From: Schoenoplectus triqueter
Taxonomy: Eukaryota > Streptophyta > Magnoliopsida > Poales > Cyperaceae
Length of the DNA: 29,563 nucleotides
Direction: 5' to 3'
NCBI GenBank assembly: GCA_964058805.1
Contig: CAXKVV010000222.1
Span: 1 to 29,563 of the forward strand
The notes under the pieces were generated by a model. It was given only the letters and a program-made list of their open reading frames with translations. It was not told where the DNA came from and searched no databases. Below are positions 1 to 9,381 of the stretch, one piece after another. A program made the translations under genes and the position numbers. Numbering within the stretch: the first letter of the stretch is position 1; every line of letters begins with the position of its first letter.

Positions 1-153
1 TATTTCAACGTTAAACATATATCTTATTAATTATGTACGTAGTAAACTAGTAATTGAGCTGGATAATTAAATATTATACGAAATAAATTGAATAATTAAA
101 TTATGAAACTAAATGAAAACCTATTTAATCAGAAAATAATATTGATATATGAC

Positions 154-177
154 GATAATGATAATGATAATGATAAT
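154..177. repeat. (GATAAT)n microsatellite
   Basis: Four uninterrupted hexamer units of GATAAT are visible. Confidence 0.9.
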
Positions 178-369
178 GAGGTATCTCTAAGAAAGTAGAA
201 AATGAATAAAATCTAAAATAAAATTTATCAGTAAATATTCCCTTTTTTAAAATGTATAAAAATAACAAGAAATTTAATGAATCTAAATAATTCTTAATAA
301 TAATGTAGGGATAATTCTTAATAATAAGAGGCCATCAAGGCCTGTCTTATTTTTTTTTTTAAAAGATAG

Positions 370-401
370 AAACAAACAAACAAACAAACAAACAAACAAA
401 C
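370..401. repeat. (AAAC)n microsatellite
   Basis: About eight tetranucleotide units of AAAC in a row, just after a run of T and A residues. Confidence 0.95.
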
Positions 402-779
402 GTGGGGAAAACTAATAAATCGTTGGCCAGATCTTGAAGTCAGGTCACAATGTCACACTATTTAAAGCGGAAAAGGGTAGATCGGAAGAGTAGCATTTTT
501 CTTTTCTTGTGTTTTAGTTTATTAATGAACATTGAAACAATGAGAAATTGAGAAGAGCCGCAATCAAGGGGCACAGTTGCGGGCTTGATGTAATATAGGC
601 CCAAAAACTTTTTGTCAAAGTCTTGTAAAAGAAATAAATAAAATATTGATTCCAACTTCCACGGCCTAGATAAGACCCAAAAAGTTTAATTACTTAAATG
701 TGATAAGATTATGGCATAGATGTCTGCCTACCCCTCCACTCTTGAAATCTACATAATACTTTTTTTTGACTATATTTAT

Positions 780-1573
780 TAGAGGTGATAATTGAGCGGT
801 TCAGATCAGATTCGTGTTCGGATTTAGATGAATCGGGTTGGTTGGGTTGGTTTGATTTTCTATAGAAATCAGGTTGGTCAGGCAAGGTTAATTTATATGC
901 TAATTTTTTTTTCATCTTTGATTGGTTTTCGATTGGATTATAGACTGGGTTACAAAGATTCGGTCCATTACCCACGTATCCTGTATCGGATACGTATCCG
1001 ATATGGGTGCGGGTGTGATTTGCGTGTGATACGCACCCGATACTTCAGCTGGCGTATCGAAGTATCCTGACAACTCCGATACGTTCCGATACGCCCCGAT
1101 ATGCCGCTGATACGCCCCCGATACGCTTCTGATACGTCCATGATATTTTTTTCAAGATATTTTTGTGGATTCGGTCAAGAATACGCCCCCGATACTCATC
1201 GATATGCCCCGATACTCCTCTGATACGTCCCTGAATGAAATTTATATCATATCTTTTATGTTGCTATAACATTTCAGTTATTTATATATTAATAGAATAT
1301 AATAATTTCTTTCCAACTTTATTTATTATATATAGCCGCACCCGTATTCGATATTTTTAAAATTTTCCGTATCGCTGCACCCGCACCGTATCGGATACGA
1401 TACTCGCATCCGCACCCGTGCAATATAGATTATAGGTCATTTGATTTTGAGTCAGGTTAAGTCGGATTCAGATCAGATTAAGTTTAACTTTTTAAAAAAA
1501 AAATCAGATCAAGTTGAGTTTGGATCCAAATGAGTCAGACGATATTTTCAGTCGGATCAAATTTTGCCACCTA
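780..1573. mobile_element. hAT-like MITE with a nested insertion
   Basis: The left end reads TAGAGGTGATAATTGA and the reverse complement of the right end reads TAGGTGGCAAAATTTGA, an imperfect terminal inverted repeat of the TAGGGGTGGCAAA type common in plant non-autonomous hAT elements. Its subterminal parts (degenerate GGATCAGATTCGGAT-type words) match the element at 21283-21582 over both halves, which shows they are one family. The middle is interrupted by an insertion at 944-1427. I see no convincing 8-bp target duplication at the outer edges, so those edges may be off by a few bases. The superfamily assignment rests on the terminal sequence only. Confidence 0.6.
944..1427. mobile_element. 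Nested insert rich in GATACG/CCGATAC repeats
   Basis: A 484-bp block is flanked by an exact 8-bp direct repeat, GATTATAG, at 936-943 and 1428-1435. The sister element at 21283-21582 is continuous across this point, so the block was inserted. It is full of degenerate short units such as CCGATACG, GATACGCCCC and GGATACG in both orientations. An 8-bp duplication is typical of hAT transposition, but the ends of the block do not form a clear terminal inverted repeat, so the class is inferred. Confidence 0.6.
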
Positions 1574-1576
1574 TTA

Positions 1577-2227
1577 TTACTTAGCAGCAGGGGCGGCATC
1601 AAGGTAGGTGTCAGCCGGCGCCCGAACACTTTCTTAATTCACTGAAAAATAAAGATCATAAAGTAAAAAAAAAATTATCCGAACATTTTATTTTCTTTAA
1701 AATAGACATCCTACCGATTGTTTCTTGTTCTGCGTGAAATGTAAAGTTGTGACGTTTAGTCCTTTCCTCTCCAAATTACAGGCGGAAAGCGAGTTAATAA
1801 ACAACTAATTATCTAATTTAATGAGAGAAAGGTATCAATATGAATGTTTATGAAATAATCATACCTCAGTCGCTGCTGTTAATTTAGTGTTGTGTCGAGT
1901 TAGAGTTTGGGTTAGATAGATTAGATTGAATCAGATTAATTTGATTAAAAAAAATAAAATAAATTAAATTAGTTTGATTTTTTAAAAGATCAGATTCAAA
2001 TCTAGATAAATTAAACGGTTTTTTCGAATGGTATCAGATTTTACCAAATTGGATATGCGCTTGCACTAAAGTTGACATCGTCATGTACAGCTGAATATTT
2101 TTTAATTCTCGCTGATGACTCTTTCTACCGGCCTAATCCACTAGGCAACAAGTGCAGACGTGCATCACCATTTGGCTGGCTCATGATATATCATTAGACA
2201 AAAATAAACATGAAATTATTATATTAT
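1577..2227. other. Non-coding stretch upstream of the duplicated block
   Basis: Apart from the degenerate fragment at 1862-2060, I see no gene or structured element. A CAGGGGCGGC-like start at about 1588 with GGCGCCCGA downstream recalls another plant MITE end, but no partner end is visible. Confidence 0.4.
1862..2060. repeat. Degenerate fragment of the hAT-like family
   Basis: Words such as GGTTAGATAGATTAGATTGA, TTAATTTGATT and AAAGATCAGATTCAAATC follow the same order as in the right half of 780-1573 and of 21283-21582. No terminal repeat can be seen, so this is a partial or decayed copy. Confidence 0.4.
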
Positions 2228-2679
2228 TTATTTAATTAACTAATATTAGAATTAATACTAGTGAGCACTTAATTTGCAGACAAATCTAAGATCATATTAT
2301 TTGTCCTATTATTTATTTTCAGTCCTCCAAAATTAAATCTTCTTAAATGTTCTAAACACAAACTCTGATTGTTGGAGGAAACGACAAAGAATGATGGGGT
2401 GACTTTTTCTTTTACGAATTCATAATTGGTATGTTTCGTGTAATTGTGTAAGCTTGATAAGTATAACATTCTCTCCACTTCAAAAAAAAAATTACAATTA
2501 CACGCACTTTCAAGTTTCAGCCCTCAAAACTCGTATGACCAGAGTCTACAGACACTTTGACAAATTTAGGAGATCTTGCCACATCAAATAGTAGGCCCCG
2601 GAAAATAGATTTAATTCGTCAAAATAGTAATATTATTTTTATTTTTTTGTTATTTTATAGTGTCAAACGGACCTAAGTA

Positions 2680-2934
2680 AAAGATGAAGAAGACGTGCCA
2701 GCGACTATGTAACACTCCCCACTTGGAAAAAAAAGTAAAAAGAAAAAAAGAGTAAACAAAAGCCTTATATTCTAAATCTCTTCGTGCCGAGGGCTCCACC
2801 AAATCGAACTTTGAGTTCACGAGGTTTTCTTCGTCCCTTTCCTCCCCTTGAATTTCAGGTGCATCTACTCACTTCTGCTCTTTCTTTGGCCTTCAAATTG
2901 AACAAAAACCCCTTGATTGACATGCGAAGCTGAG
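2680..2934 (+). promoter_or_regulatory. Promoter and 5' leader of GT90 copy 1
   Basis: The block AGAAGACGTGCCAGCGA, with an ACGTG core at 2693-2697, is conserved about 240 bp before the start codon in both copies and would suit a bZIP-type factor. A weak TATA-like CTTATATTC lies near 2763. The equivalent position in copy 2 reads CTTCTCTTC, so this TATA-like word is lost there. The leader from CGAGGGCTCCAC through TTGATTGACATGCGAAGCTGAG is highly similar between copies. The transcription start is not determined. Confidence 0.45.
2922..2933 (+). promoter_or_regulatory. Three-codon upstream ORF in the GT90 copy 1 leader
   Basis: The first ATG of the leader opens ATG CGA AGC TGA (Met-Arg-Ser-stop). 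It ends one base before the main start codon at 2935. The same twelve bases and the same one-base gap occur in copy 2 at 20436-20447. Minimal upstream ORFs this close to the main start can change start-codon choice or reinitiation; that role is inferred. Confidence 0.6.
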
Positions 2935-5900
2935 ATGAGAGATGTAACGGAGGTGCCGAGTAGTGTGGGGAAGCATATAAAGAAGAGACGCGACAGCTGT
3001 TCTCAAAGCACAAGCACCATTTCTCTCTTCTTCGTGAGCATCCCCGTTGCTGCATTTGTATGGGTTCAATGGATCTCCTACAGGGTAAGTTCACTCCAAT
3101 TCGCTTTTAAATTGGTAGAGTTTATGTTTGATCTCTTGTGGGGAAACGAGCGTGTTAATGATTCGATATAAGTTATCTTCAATTTAATTTCTAAATACAT
3201 ACATGAGAATAACTTTGATCTTTTCCCAAACACAATGACAGAGACAAAAAAGGGAAAATTATATGGGAATACAATTTTGTCCAAATTAGACCAATTTTGC
3301 TGCGCACTTATAATAGAATTGTGTTCGATTGCATTCCGTATATATAGTTTCATTACGCTGAAAAAGTGGGAACACTTTCTAACTCTAGGAATTGCTGTTG
3401 AATTTTCTAATATGGTGCTTGAAACAAACAATTTATAGATATAGACATAGATATTGAATACAGCTAAGCAGCTCATTCAATGCATCGATCTAGTACTGTC
3501 TAGACTCTTTCACATGTCGTTTTCCTCCCGTGACCTCACCGCATGTCATCAATTCTACTCCTAATAAGTTGCGACTTGAAAGACTGATCGAATTTTCTCA
3601 ACAAAAAAAAAACAGACTGATCGAAGCGTTAATTGCATGTGTATTTTTGCGTGTATAATTCTAGTTCTAGTACAACTCTACTCTGACGTTCCCAATTCTA
3701 AGCATTTTGACAATTGTGTGTTGTTTGGTTCAAGTTGGATTTCATTTTGAAACAGTAGGATCGGACCAAAAGGTTAGGTGGCATTGACTCTTGAGTCTAT
3801 TATAGGTGAATCTTTATCCAGTACTATGCTGCATCGTGTTGTGCAGTATGTGAATTATTTGATCTTTCCGTGATATGCGTATGCACAAATCACCATGTAA
3901 TCTAATGATCTGCGTGTTGCACAATATGGTGCAGCGTAGTACTGAATCAGAATCAGGATCCATGATAGATGGACCTCAATTTCTGAAATCGACTTCAATA
4001 TTTTTAAATGGTTTTATTTCGTGAGATTCGCTTGATTAATGTTGAATTGAGCTAAAGTAAGTAATAGAACAAATAGGAAATTAACGAATTTCGTAAAGAC
4101 ATCATTATAGTAGCACTACTTGTATCATGTATATGTGATTTAACGGTAAAACGCCCACCATAGCTGCAATAAATTTTGGGTTCAATCTTATGATGAATTA
4201 TTACACCTTATATAAAATCATACAAAATGTTTGTTATAACATGTAAACATGAATTCACATTATTATTTTTTCTTTTATGATGATATTCTCACAAAATTGT
4301 TGCAGGGAAATCATACAAACTCAAAACTAGTAAGCTATATTACAATGTCAGCGTGTAAAATATTTTTACCAGCTCTTTTGGGTTATATTCTTCATGCATG
4401 AATTGATAATTATTTTTAATTTTTTATCTTATGAATTCGTCACTAGGTCTAATAATAATGTCTCACGCTATGACCTTATAATGCTTCATTATAAATGATT
4501 TTGGATTTTTTTTTTGTAATTCTTAATACATAAAGATGATTAAAATTTCAAGATTTTCAAGAATATCATATCATTATTTTTCTTCATCATTGATTTTATT
4601 TAAATTTTTTCATCTTCTTAAATCTAATGGTTCATATAAAATAGTTTTCTTTTCCTCATTTAAAATATGTGTGCAGTGAAGCTTAACTCTTAAAATGATC
4701 CAACTTTTTATATGATCATTTATAAATTATTATGTGTTTATTTATATTATTTATTATAATAATAATTATCATTATTACTTAGCATTTGAAAATATTGTTT
4801 AAATTTGTCTTCAATGTGAAATTTTATTAAATATATTTAAAAAATTTATATTGTTGATTATTTATTTAAGGGTTATATTGTCGAGGCGAAATCCGAGTTA
4901 GGGTCCTAGCAACAATAATAATTTGCGGAGCTTTTTGCCAAACTCTATTGTCTTCCCTTCGATCCTTTAGCCGTGACCATCCTTTGAACATGCATCTCTG
5001 AATTAATGAAGTGTCTAGAAATGGAGTGACACTCATTTTTGATATCATCTAAGACAATCTAAGATAAAATTAGCCAATAAATGAAGTGACATTTTTTTTA
5101 TGTTATTTAGGACCACTTAACATAAAATATTTCATTATATTGGAGTGTTTCGAATCATAAATATTTATTGTGCTGTAAAACGTCACAAACATTTTTTAGT
5201 TTAAATTTGGAAATTTACTATTTAACAAATTCAAATCATTGATCTTGTTAATATCATGAAAGATGTGTGCACATAAAATTTCATAATTTTTGAAATTCAT
5301 TTTATATTAGATTAAGTAGTCATAAAAATGAATACATTTAAATGAATCAATCATAGTTAACTATATTCATTCATTCTAAGACTACTTGATCTGTATACAA
5401 TGAATTCTAAAATTATAGAATTTTACATGAATACATCTATCATTAAAATTAACAAGGTAAGCTATCTAGATTAGGAATTTGAGTGCCAAAATTTAATGTA
5501 TAAATTAAAAAATTATTTTATAATATTTTGTGGCGCCCAATTGTGTGACATTGGATCCTCCTCTTCATAATAGCAGTCTTTGGGGACTCCATGGACCCTA
5601 GTCCTAGAGTATTTAAATTTCAGAAATTGAATGATTATGTTAAAAAAATAAAATAAAAATTCTAAAAAAATAAAAGGTAATAGAAAAAATAACGTCCTTA
5701 AATTTGTGAAAGAATTCTGAACCTAAAAATATATGTATTTTTGGAGAATATTGTAACAGCTCAAATAAAACAAAAAATTGAAATAAATCGGATAAAAAAT
5801 ATAAGTGTTTGTCCGTGTTTATGGATGCATGCATGGCACTTGGTTGTGTTGTGTTCAGTAAAATATAGTATTATATATTAAAATCAATTATAGTTTAACA

Positions 5901-8383
5901 AAATATCACAAAAATACTTGCTTATTTTAATTTGTAAATCATTACAAAAAAATATCATCACAAAACTCAATTATTTACTTAGTATAATGCAAGTATAGAA
6001 CAAAATATCACAAAATATTTGCTAATTTTAATTTGTAAATTATTACAAAAAATATCATCACAAAACTCAATTATTCACTTAGTGTAATGCATCGCAGCAA
6101 ATATCACAAAATACTTGCTTATTTTAATTTGTAAATTATTACAAAAAATATATATGATCACAAAACTCAATTATTCACTTAGTATAATGCATTGAAGCTA
6201 GATATATGGACTGTAATGTGTCGGTCCTTTTTTGGTTTTTATTACTAAATTTGCAATTCATATAGTGATTATTTACGACACAAGCATAATAATTAAAACA
6301 AATTGTGTGCCCATAGTTCATGAAATACAAATATCAGAGAAAATTGATAATTTTCCTAACATTAAAATTCCTAACAAATCAAATTTACTCCAACTGTAGG
6401 GTGTTCCATCCCAAACCATGCACATCAACATCCACAATAACACCGGATCACCGGAATCCTTCTCAAGAAACCCTCGAAGACCAAATCAGCCGCCCCTTCC
6501 AACTCTTCCACCAATCGCCTGTCCAAACACAACCGACCGAATTGAACAACGGATGACGTGTCCGGCACCAGTCAACCCCCTCCCTGCCTCCCTCCCTCCC
6601 CCATCCTACACATGCCCTTCTTATTTCCGCTGGATCCATGAAGACCTTCGCCCGTGGGCCAATACGGGTATTACACTTGACTCAGTCGAGCAAGCCCAGA
6701 GATTTGCCACATTCCGATTGACTATCATTGATGGCCGTGCCTATGTGCTGAAATATCATCCGTCATTCCAAACCCGAGATGTGTTCACTCTGTGGGGCAT
6801 TTTGCAACTCTTAAGATATTATCCCGGACAGATTCCTGACCTTGATATCATGTTTGACTGTTTTGACTGGCCAATGATTAAGGCTAAGGAGTACCAATCA
6901 GAAAATGCACCTTCTCCACCAGCACTGTTTGGTTACTGTGCGGATGAGTCTACAGCTGATATTGTTTTCCCTGACTGGTCCTTCTGGGGTTGGTAATTCT
7001 CTAGCTATTTTCTCAATTAATAATAATACATGATATAAGATTTTGACAAATTTGCAATTAAAAAATGCTCTTAAAAGCTTGCAACTTCTTGTACTTTTAT
7101 TTTAGGCTTGCTTTTTTTTGAAAAAATTGGACTTTCTGAAATAGGGCGGAGATAAATATTAAGCCGTGGGAGCCACTAAGGAGGGAGATCCGAAAAGAGA
7201 ATAAGCGTCTAAAATGGAAGGATAGAATGCCTTATGCTTACTGGAAAGGTAATCCTGAAGTGGCCCAAATCAGGAAAGAGTTGGTCGAATGTAATATTAG
7301 TGAGTCGCATGATTGGAATGCTCGAATCTATGCACAGGTATCATATAATCAAATTAAAATGAATAAATATTTCAAAATTTGAGCTTCATATGTTTCCTTA
7401 TGCTCTGTTAATGAAATACTAAATAACAGCAACGTGACTGCAGAACTGGCTCAAGGAGGCAGTAGAAGGATACAAGGACTCAGACCTTTCAAAACAGTGT
7501 ACTCATAGGTAATTCACATCTCATGTACATTTTTTAATCTTTGTCATTTATGCATACATGTTAACTTAAAATATACTGCAACAGGTACAAGATTTACATC
7601 GAGGGGTCTGCGTGGTCGGTTAGCGAGAAGTACATTTTAGCATGTAATTCGATGACATTGTTCGTGAAGCCAAAATACTATGACTTCTTCTCTCGGGGAC
7701 TTGTGCCAGTTCAACACTACTGGCCTATAAGAGATAATAACGACAAATGTCGATCTATCAAATTTGCAGTTGACTGGGGAAATTCTCATAAGAAAAAGGT
7801 ACTGCTTCACCTTTCATATATATTCTTTTCTTTTTCCTTTCCATTTTGTTATCTTACAAGCTAAAACCGTTTCAAAGACTATGCTTGTAGTCTATGCTCA
7901 TACAATATTCAAGTAAACTGGCATATAATATGACTATATAAGAAACCTTTTTTTTTTTTGAATTTGTGAGCTTAACAAGCTATGGACCCCAAATAACATC
8001 ATGAGCCTCCTTGCGTCAATAAACAGGCACAAGAAATTGGAAAGGCAGGCAGTACCTTCATGCTAGAAAAGCTCAAAATGAAGAACGTCTATGATTACAT
8101 GTTCCACCTCTTCTCAGAGTATGGAAAGCTCATGAAATACAAGCCGACCATACCGCCTAATGCGACCGAGTTATGCTCTGAGCTGATGGCATGTCCCGTT
8201 CAAGAAAATGAGCACAAGTTTATGATGGACTCAATCGTGCATAGACCAAGTGAAGTAGGCCCTTGTGAGTTGCAACCACCCTTCAGTGATGTCGAATTGA
8301 ACACAATTTTGAGGCGGAAAGAAAATTTGATAAAGCAAGTCGAGTCGTGGGAAGAGAAGTCATGGGCAACAACGACGAGGTAG
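2935..8383 (+). CDS. GT90 (DUF821/CAP10) O-glycosyltransferase-like protein, copy 1
   Basis: Six exons by my reading: 2935-3084, 6400-6992, 7145-7337, 7444-7508, 7585-7798 and 8027-8383 (stop TAG). All introns are GT-AG and the joined frame is open for 523 codons, within the usual range for plant GT90 proteins. Residues 1-28 are a basic cytosolic tail and about 29-48 a single membrane anchor. About 63-120 is a proline-rich stem with N-x-T sites at N63 and N93. The CAP10/GT90 domain runs from about 122 to 520. Its plant-family motifs are DGRAYVLKYHP (161-171), DIMFDCFDWP (199-208), FPDWSFWGWAEINIKPW (240-256), PYAYWKGNP (277-285), DWNAR (304-308), EGSAWSVSEKYILACNS (340-356) and CRSIKFAVDWGN (389-400). 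The family adds sugars from nucleotide-sugar donors in the Golgi or ER; the substrate here is unknown. There is no C-terminal KDEL. An odd point is ACNS at 353-356, where copy 2 has ACDS. Confidence 0.93.
3809..3954. mobile_element. Small foldback MITE in intron 1 of copy 1
   Basis: The left arm AATCTTTATCCAGTACTATG and the reverse complement of the right arm, GATTCTGATTCAGTACTACG, pair along about 60 bp, with shared GCTGCA and GTGCA words further in. Copy 2 is continuous across this place (around 21165, ATAGGTGGAACACAATTTC), so the element entered copy 1 after duplication or was lost from copy 2. The size and shape fit a MITE; the superfamily is not clear. Confidence 0.65.
4862..5050. other. 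Island of higher GC within intron 1, origin unknown
   Basis: This stretch is less AT-rich than its surroundings and is absent from copy 2. It reads open on the minus strand over 60 codons, but I do not recognise the product, and its place in copy-specific inserted sequence suggests a transposon fragment. Confidence 0.3.
5241..5458. mobile_element. Foldback element (long inverted repeat) in intron 1 of copy 1
   Basis: Two arms of about 105-118 bp meet at CATAGTTAACTAT near 5353-5365. The left arm starts GATCTTGTTAAT and the reverse complement of the right arm starts ACCTTGTTAAT. Internal words such as AAATTTCATAATTTTTGAA and GTAGTC are mirrored. On the sense strand this would form one long imperfect hairpin in the pre-mRNA. 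It is absent from copy 2. Confidence 0.7.
5899..6198. repeat. Three tandem units of about 100 bp in intron 1 of copy 1
   Basis: Units at about 5899-6000, 6001-6097 and 6098-6198 each begin CAAA(A)TATCACAAAA, continue through TTTTAATTTGTAAAT and ATCACAAAACTCAATTATT, and end TTAGTNTAATGCA. Copy 2 has one related unit at about 21914-22013, so the array arose by expansion in copy 1 (or contraction in copy 2). It lies about 200 bp before exon 2. Confidence 0.85.
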
Positions 8384-8700
8384 CATGGTATAGACTACTT
8401 GTGATCTGGTGCATAAACTACTCATTTGCACATAGAAGATGTTGCATTATACTATAGTAATTATCAAGTTTTAATTTTTGTGGCTAATTGTGATTCTCAA
8501 GGTGAAAAACATAGAGTCAATAATTATTCAAATACGTATTTCTCATAATCAAATAATTCATGTACAAGGATTAAATTTTAGAGGAGAGTGGAAATTTTAG
8601 AGTGCAATGAATTTAGTTCTGCAATATCTAAATAACGAATTATGGATTTACAATTTTCAAATTCGGCCCAGTTTATAATGATTTCCAAATGGATTGAATT

Positions 8701-9381
8701 TAAACTTTCTTCTAATAATTTATAATTTAATTTCCACTCACTGCATAGATCACCTCTATGTACACTTAATTGGCAGGAGAACCGCCTATCGGATACAAAC
8801 ACTTCAAAAACCTCTTGAGATGTTCAGGTTGTTTCAAATCTAAACGATTTACAATCATTTTATCTTACAGAAGGATAAATAATTAATAATGCTACATTAT
8901 GATCTAATTGATATCTAGAAAGTGATTTAGAAACAAAAATTTAAAATTTATTTTCCCAAAAAAATGAACATAAAAATCTGCCTAAGTGAAAGAGGGGCTA
9001 ATCCTCGTGTTAGACCATGAAAAAGTTCTATCAGAATGTTTAAGATCAATTAGTTAATTATATCTAACTACATTAAAATAGCCCCTATAAATCAAGCTAC
9101 ATCACTCAAAAGTCCTAATATATTGAAGTTCTGACCAAAAATGTCTCCTAAGGTGCAATCTGGTGGGATCATATACTATAGTATACATACAAATCCTGTG
9201 TCGCTAATTCAGTCAGATCTCATTCCAAGTAGAGAATTTTTCGGCCCAGGCATCCAGATTCGATCCAATTTGGACCGGTCCGATCTAGATTTCATCCAGA
9301 TTTAGTTTTAGTCGATTTTTTTTAATGTTTTTAGGGTTTGTCTATATAAAGTGGTGATGTTATCTAGAAATTATCCCTAGA
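8701..9381. other. Intergenic stretch after GT90 copy 1
   Basis: No gene is seen. Around 9205-9310 there are degenerate words such as CCAGATTCGATCC and GGACCGGTCCGATC that resemble the subterminal sequence of the hAT-like elements in this window, so this is probably a decayed fragment of one. Confidence 0.4.

Larger units (their letters stand above)
1..779. other. AT-rich left flank without a recognisable gene
   Basis: Very AT-rich sequence with a GATAAT microsatellite (about 154-177) and an AAAC microsatellite (about 370-401). The longest open frame here (minus strand, 458-655) is short and has no family features, so I do not call a gene. Confidence 0.6.
3085..6399 (+). other. Intron 1 of GT90 copy 1 (3.3 kb)
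   Basis: The donor is AGG|GTAAGT and the acceptor CAACTGTAG|GG, phase 0. About half aligns with intron 1 of copy 2. Extra material includes a small foldback element (3809-3954), about 1.2 kb from 4690 to 5860 with a larger inverted repeat (5241-5458), and a threefold tandem repeat (5899-6198) that copy 2 has once. The short open frames inside (for example 3078-3476 minus) have no family features and are not called. Confidence 0.8.
2228..8700 (+). repeat. Tandem duplication unit, copy 1
   Basis: This block lines up with 18084-24460: upstream flank, promoter, 5' leader, all six exons, parts of every intron and roughly 300 bp after the stop codon. The left edge is set by a shared AACTAATATTAGA word (about 2228 and about 18084). 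The right edge is set by the last shared words, CAAATTCGGCC and CCCAAATGGATT-like sequence (about 8690 and about 24460). The blocks are in the same orientation, with equivalent positions about 16-18 kb apart. Both edges are approximate. Confidence 0.8.

Noticed and set aside
828..1070. Open frames on both strands over the GATACG-rich block
   Set aside because: They follow repeat units within a MITE and its nested insert; no domain and no start context worth trusting.
1585..1625. CAGGGGCGGC start resembling a plant MITE terminal repeat
   Set aside because: No reverse-complement partner or target duplication found within the next kilobase.
2917..2937. Earlier in-frame TTG as start of the GT90 protein
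   Set aside because: Plant nuclear genes start at ATG. The ATG at 2935 is in frame, conserved in copy 2 and gives the expected basic tail before the membrane anchor.
3078..3476. 132-codon minus-strand frame inside intron 1 of copy 1
   Set aside because: It overlaps the exon 1 donor, has no recognisable features and is not preserved in copy 2.
4866..5048. 60-codon minus-strand frame
   Set aside because: It lies in copy-specific inserted sequence; product not recognised and too short to support alone.
6418..6996. Exon 2 as a separate 192-residue gene
   Set aside because: The frame is continuous upstream to a good acceptor at 6399 and its stop lies just past a donor at 6993; GT90 homology continues in the following exons.
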